DNA of 6,124 nt. Origin: an uncultured Sphingorhabdus sp. (GTDB lineage: Bacteria > Pseudomonadota > Alphaproteobacteria > Sphingomonadales > Sphingomonadaceae). Below the pieces are notes generated by a model. It made no database searches. It was not told the origin of the DNA and saw only the letters and a list, made by a program, of their open reading frames with translations. Numbering within the stretch: position 1 is the first letter of the stretch; every line of letters starts with the position of its first letter. The stretch covers positions 1 to 6,124 of the forward strand of contig CALMYW010000540.1 of the NCBI GenBank assembly GCA_937873665.1, read 5' to 3'. Shown here piece by piece: positions 4,672 to 6,124 of the stretch. A program made the translations under genes and the position numbers.

Positions 4672-5142
4672 ATGAGCGTCGACGAACGACAAGCCCCCGA
4701 GCTGCGGGTGCAGAGATGGATTGGCGCGGATGGAGAAAGCATCGCGCCGCTCAAGCTGTCGGATCTCGGCACCGGCCCGAAAGTCCTCTTCGCCTTCCAG
4801 CACTGGTGCCGTGGCTGCCATTTGCATGGATTTCCGACGCTACAAAGGTTGCATGGTGCATTGAGCGCCAAGGGCGTGGGCTTCGCGGTGATCCAGACCG
4901 TCTTCGAAGGAGCGGATGAGAACACCTTCGAGAAGCTGCGCGTGAACCAGCTCAAGTATGCGCTTCCTGTCGCGTTCGGTCAGGACGAGCCACCTGCCGG
5001 CGCGACGCTTCCCACCTTCATGGAGGACTACCGCACGCGGGGAACGCCCTGGTTCTCCGTGATGGACGCTGGCGGCCGCATCGTATTCTCGGACTTCCAT
5101 CTCGACGCCGATCAGCTCGTGAAGGGACTGGAGCTGGTGTAA
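4672..5142 (+). CDS. Thioredoxin-fold (TlpA/peroxiredoxin-like) protein with CxxC
   Basis: This 156-aa thioredoxin-superfamily protein has the redox pair in HWCRGCHLHGFPTLQRLH (44-61), with Cys46 and Cys49 forming a C-R-G-C motif. The expected cis-proline is at Thr125-Pro126 (GTPWFSVMDAGGRIVFSD, 124-141). The order strand, CxxC, helix, insert (about 80-118), then cis-proline strand fits a TlpA/AhpC-TSA-like fold. There is no signal peptide or membrane segment, so it is predicted to be cytosolic, whereas most TlpA/ResA proteins are exported. The basic/glycine CRGC dipeptide and preceding FQHW are unlike classic thioredoxin CGPC, so a peroxiredoxin-like or specific reductase role is equally possible. 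The stop at 5142 is followed 3 nt later by the DM13 gene, so they should be cotranscribed and may share an electron pathway, although compartments differ. Confidence 0.88.
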   Translation: MSVDERQAPELRVQRWIGADGESIAPLKLSDLGTGPKVLFAFQHWCRGCHLHGFPTLQRLHGALSAKGVGFAVIQTVFEGADENTFEKLRVNQLKYALPVAFGQDEPPAGATLPTFMEDYRTRGTPWFSVMDAGGRIVFSDFHLDADQLVKGLELV

Positions 5143-5145
5143 CCG

Positions 5146-5658
5146 ATGCGGCGCTGGGTCATCCTGATTGCCACCCATCTCGCGATGCTCGCCATGGGCT
5201 TCGCGGGCGGTGTCTACACGCTGCCGATCCTGACCGCCCCCCAGGCCCCGGACGCGGCGGCCTTGCGGACCATCTCAGCCGAGACGCTCTACGCAGGGCG
5301 TCTGGCCCGCGATCTCAAAGGCAGCGACCTGCTTCACTGGGGGGAAGGCGAGATCCGGGTCTCGCGCGACCGTATCGCCCATATCGGGCGCCTCGCCCCT
5401 GGTCCCGACTACAAGCTCTACCTCGCACCACGTTTCGTCGACACGAAGGAGGCCTTTCTCCTGATCAAGGACAGATCAGTCCGCGTGGGCGACGTGAAGA
5501 CGTTCAACGGCTTCATCGTCGAGGTGCCTGCCGGCATCGATGTCCGTGACTACAACACGGTCGTCATCTGGTGCGAAGCATTCGACCAGTTCATCAGTGC
5601 GGCAGAGTATCAACCCTCAAGTCAGGCCCGAGAACGAGCCCGGCGATGGATACCATGA
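5146..5658 (+). CDS. Membrane-anchored DM13-domain protein
   Basis: This is a 170-aa protein. Residues 4-27 are hydrophobic (WVILIATHLAMLAMGFAGGVYTL) after two arginines, which predicts an uncleaved signal anchor or signal peptide with the rest in the periplasm. Residues about 44-155 form a DM13 domain, seen in GEGEIRVS (66-73), LAPGPDYKLYLAPRFV (83-98) and VGDVKTFNGFIVEVP (114-128). It ends with the hallmark tryptophan-cysteine segment VIWCEAFDQFISAAEY (140-155). DM13 domains have been proposed to act in electron transfer using a conserved cysteine. Here Cys143 is the only cysteine, so any redox action cannot use an internal disulfide. The gene lies 3 nt after the thioredoxin-like gene, and its TGA overlaps an ATG of the following MFS gene (ATGA). 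The pathway served is unknown. Confidence 0.88.
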   Translation: MRRWVILIATHLAMLAMGFAGGVYTLPILTAPQAPDAAALRTISAETLYAGRLARDLKGSDLLHWGEGEIRVSRDRIAHIGRLAPGPDYKLYLAPRFVDTKEAFLLIKDRSVRVGDVKTFNGFIVEVPAGIDVRDYNTVVIWCEAFDQFISAAEYQPSSQARERARRWIP

Positions 5659-6124
5659 GGTCGGCGGGCAAGCGCGGCCTCGTTCTCGCGCCGGTGGCGG
5701 CGCTGCTGCTGAGCGTCGCCGCTCTGCTGCTGGGCAATGGCCTGCTGAGCACGCTCCTGATCGTGAGAGCCGGCCATGAGGGGTTCTCGACCGGCGCGAT
5801 CAGCGCGATGATGTCCTTCTACTTCGCGGGTTTCACGATCGGCGCGCTCGTGTTGCCACCGATCATCGTCTCCGTGGGACATGTCAGAACCTTCGCCGGC
5901 TTCGCGGCCATTGCCTCGATGACCGCCCTTCTCCATGTGGCGTTCGTGGAGCCGATCGCCTGGATGCCGCTTCGCCTGATTACCGGCTTCGCCTACGCGG
6001 GCATGATCCTCGCAACGGAGAGTTGGCTCAACGCCCACGCATTGCCATCCACACGCGGGCAGCTCCTGTCGATATTCGGAGTTGTCTCTATGGGCTCATG
6101 GGCAATCGGGCAGGCGTTACTCAA
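5655..6124 (+). CDS. MFS transporter (YcaD-like), 3' end beyond window
   Basis: The 156 visible codons encode the N-terminal portion of a major facilitator superfamily permease in the inner membrane. Predicted transmembrane segments lie at about 9-35, 48-72, 78-98, 102-121 and 136-156. The segment RLITGFAYAGMILATESWLN (107-126), with the ESWLN motif, is characteristic of the YcaD-like group of MFS carriers, whose substrates are mostly unknown. The start at 5655 forms an ATGA overlap with the DM13 stop, a sign of translational coupling. An in-frame ATG at 5646 is the alternative and would add three residues; neither has a convincing ribosome site. Its place after the thioredoxin-like and DM13 genes suggests that the three act together, perhaps in export or tolerance of a reactive compound. 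That link is inference. Confidence 0.88.
   Translation, partial: MRSAGKRGLVLAPVAALLLSVAALLLGNGLLSTLLIVRAGHEGFSTGAISAMMSFYFAGFTIGALVLPPIIVSVGHVRTFAGFAAIASMTALLHVAFVEPIAWMPLRLITGFAYAGMILATESWLNAHALPSTRGQLLSIFGVVSMGSWAIGQALL

Noticed and set aside
5622..6038. 138-codon minus-strand open frame opposite the MFS gene
   Set aside because: Highly charged product of a kind produced by reading the complement of membrane-protein codons.
1..6124. CRISPR array, tRNA/rRNA, toxin-antitoxin, phage or complete insertion sequence
   Set aside because: No regularly spaced repeats, tRNA-like cloverleaf, integrase, transposase with ends or small toxin pair was seen on either strand.

Overview
The window is about 60% G+C, gene-dense bacterial DNA. 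Gene families and codon use suggest a proteobacterium, most likely an alphaproteobacterium (Sphingomonadales or Rhizobiales-like). That placement is an inference from gene content, because no rRNA or tRNA marker is present. Nine protein genes can be supported, and those at both edges are cut off. There are no RNA genes, CRISPR arrays or intact insertion sequences.

Left block, minus strand (1-2046). Reading leftward, it begins with a cytosolic sulfite-oxidase-like molybdopterin protein (2046-1441). This overlaps by 8 nt a small FAD/NAD(P)-binding ferredoxin-reductase-like protein (1448-705). After 68 nt comes a FadI/HADHB-like thiolase (636 to beyond base 1). The first two look like a dedicated reductase and molybdoenzyme pair. 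The thiolase may share the transcript but points to acyl-CoA metabolism.

Central non-coding block (2047-2651). These 605 bases separate the two divergent gene groups and hold no credible complete gene. They carry a striking number of short perfect palindromes and inverted repeats. Among them are a LysR-box-like dyad, two adjacent 10-bp palindromes just upstream of the molybdoenzyme gene, and a 13-bp operator-like palindrome just upstream of the dehydrogenase gene. A G+C-richer strip near 2280-2465 may be a decayed gene end.

Right block, plus strand (2652-6124). First comes a zinc-independent MDR-family NAD(P)H dehydrogenase/quinone oxidoreductase (2652-3662). It is followed by a GlcG/HbpS-type heme-binding-family protein (3736-4167), and then by a DUF1330 protein (4215-4520) preceded by a strong RNA hairpin. 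After a 151-nt gap with another operator-like dyad comes a tightly packed group: a CxxC thioredoxin-like protein (4672-5142), a membrane-anchored DM13-domain protein (5146-5658) and an MFS transporter (5655 to beyond the end). Redox chemistry is the common thread: Moco, flavin, NAD(P)H, possible heme, dithiol and DM13. No gene in the window is a recognisable regulator. The most interesting candidates for under-described systems are the molybdoenzyme/reductase pair and the thioredoxin-like/DM13/MFS operon.
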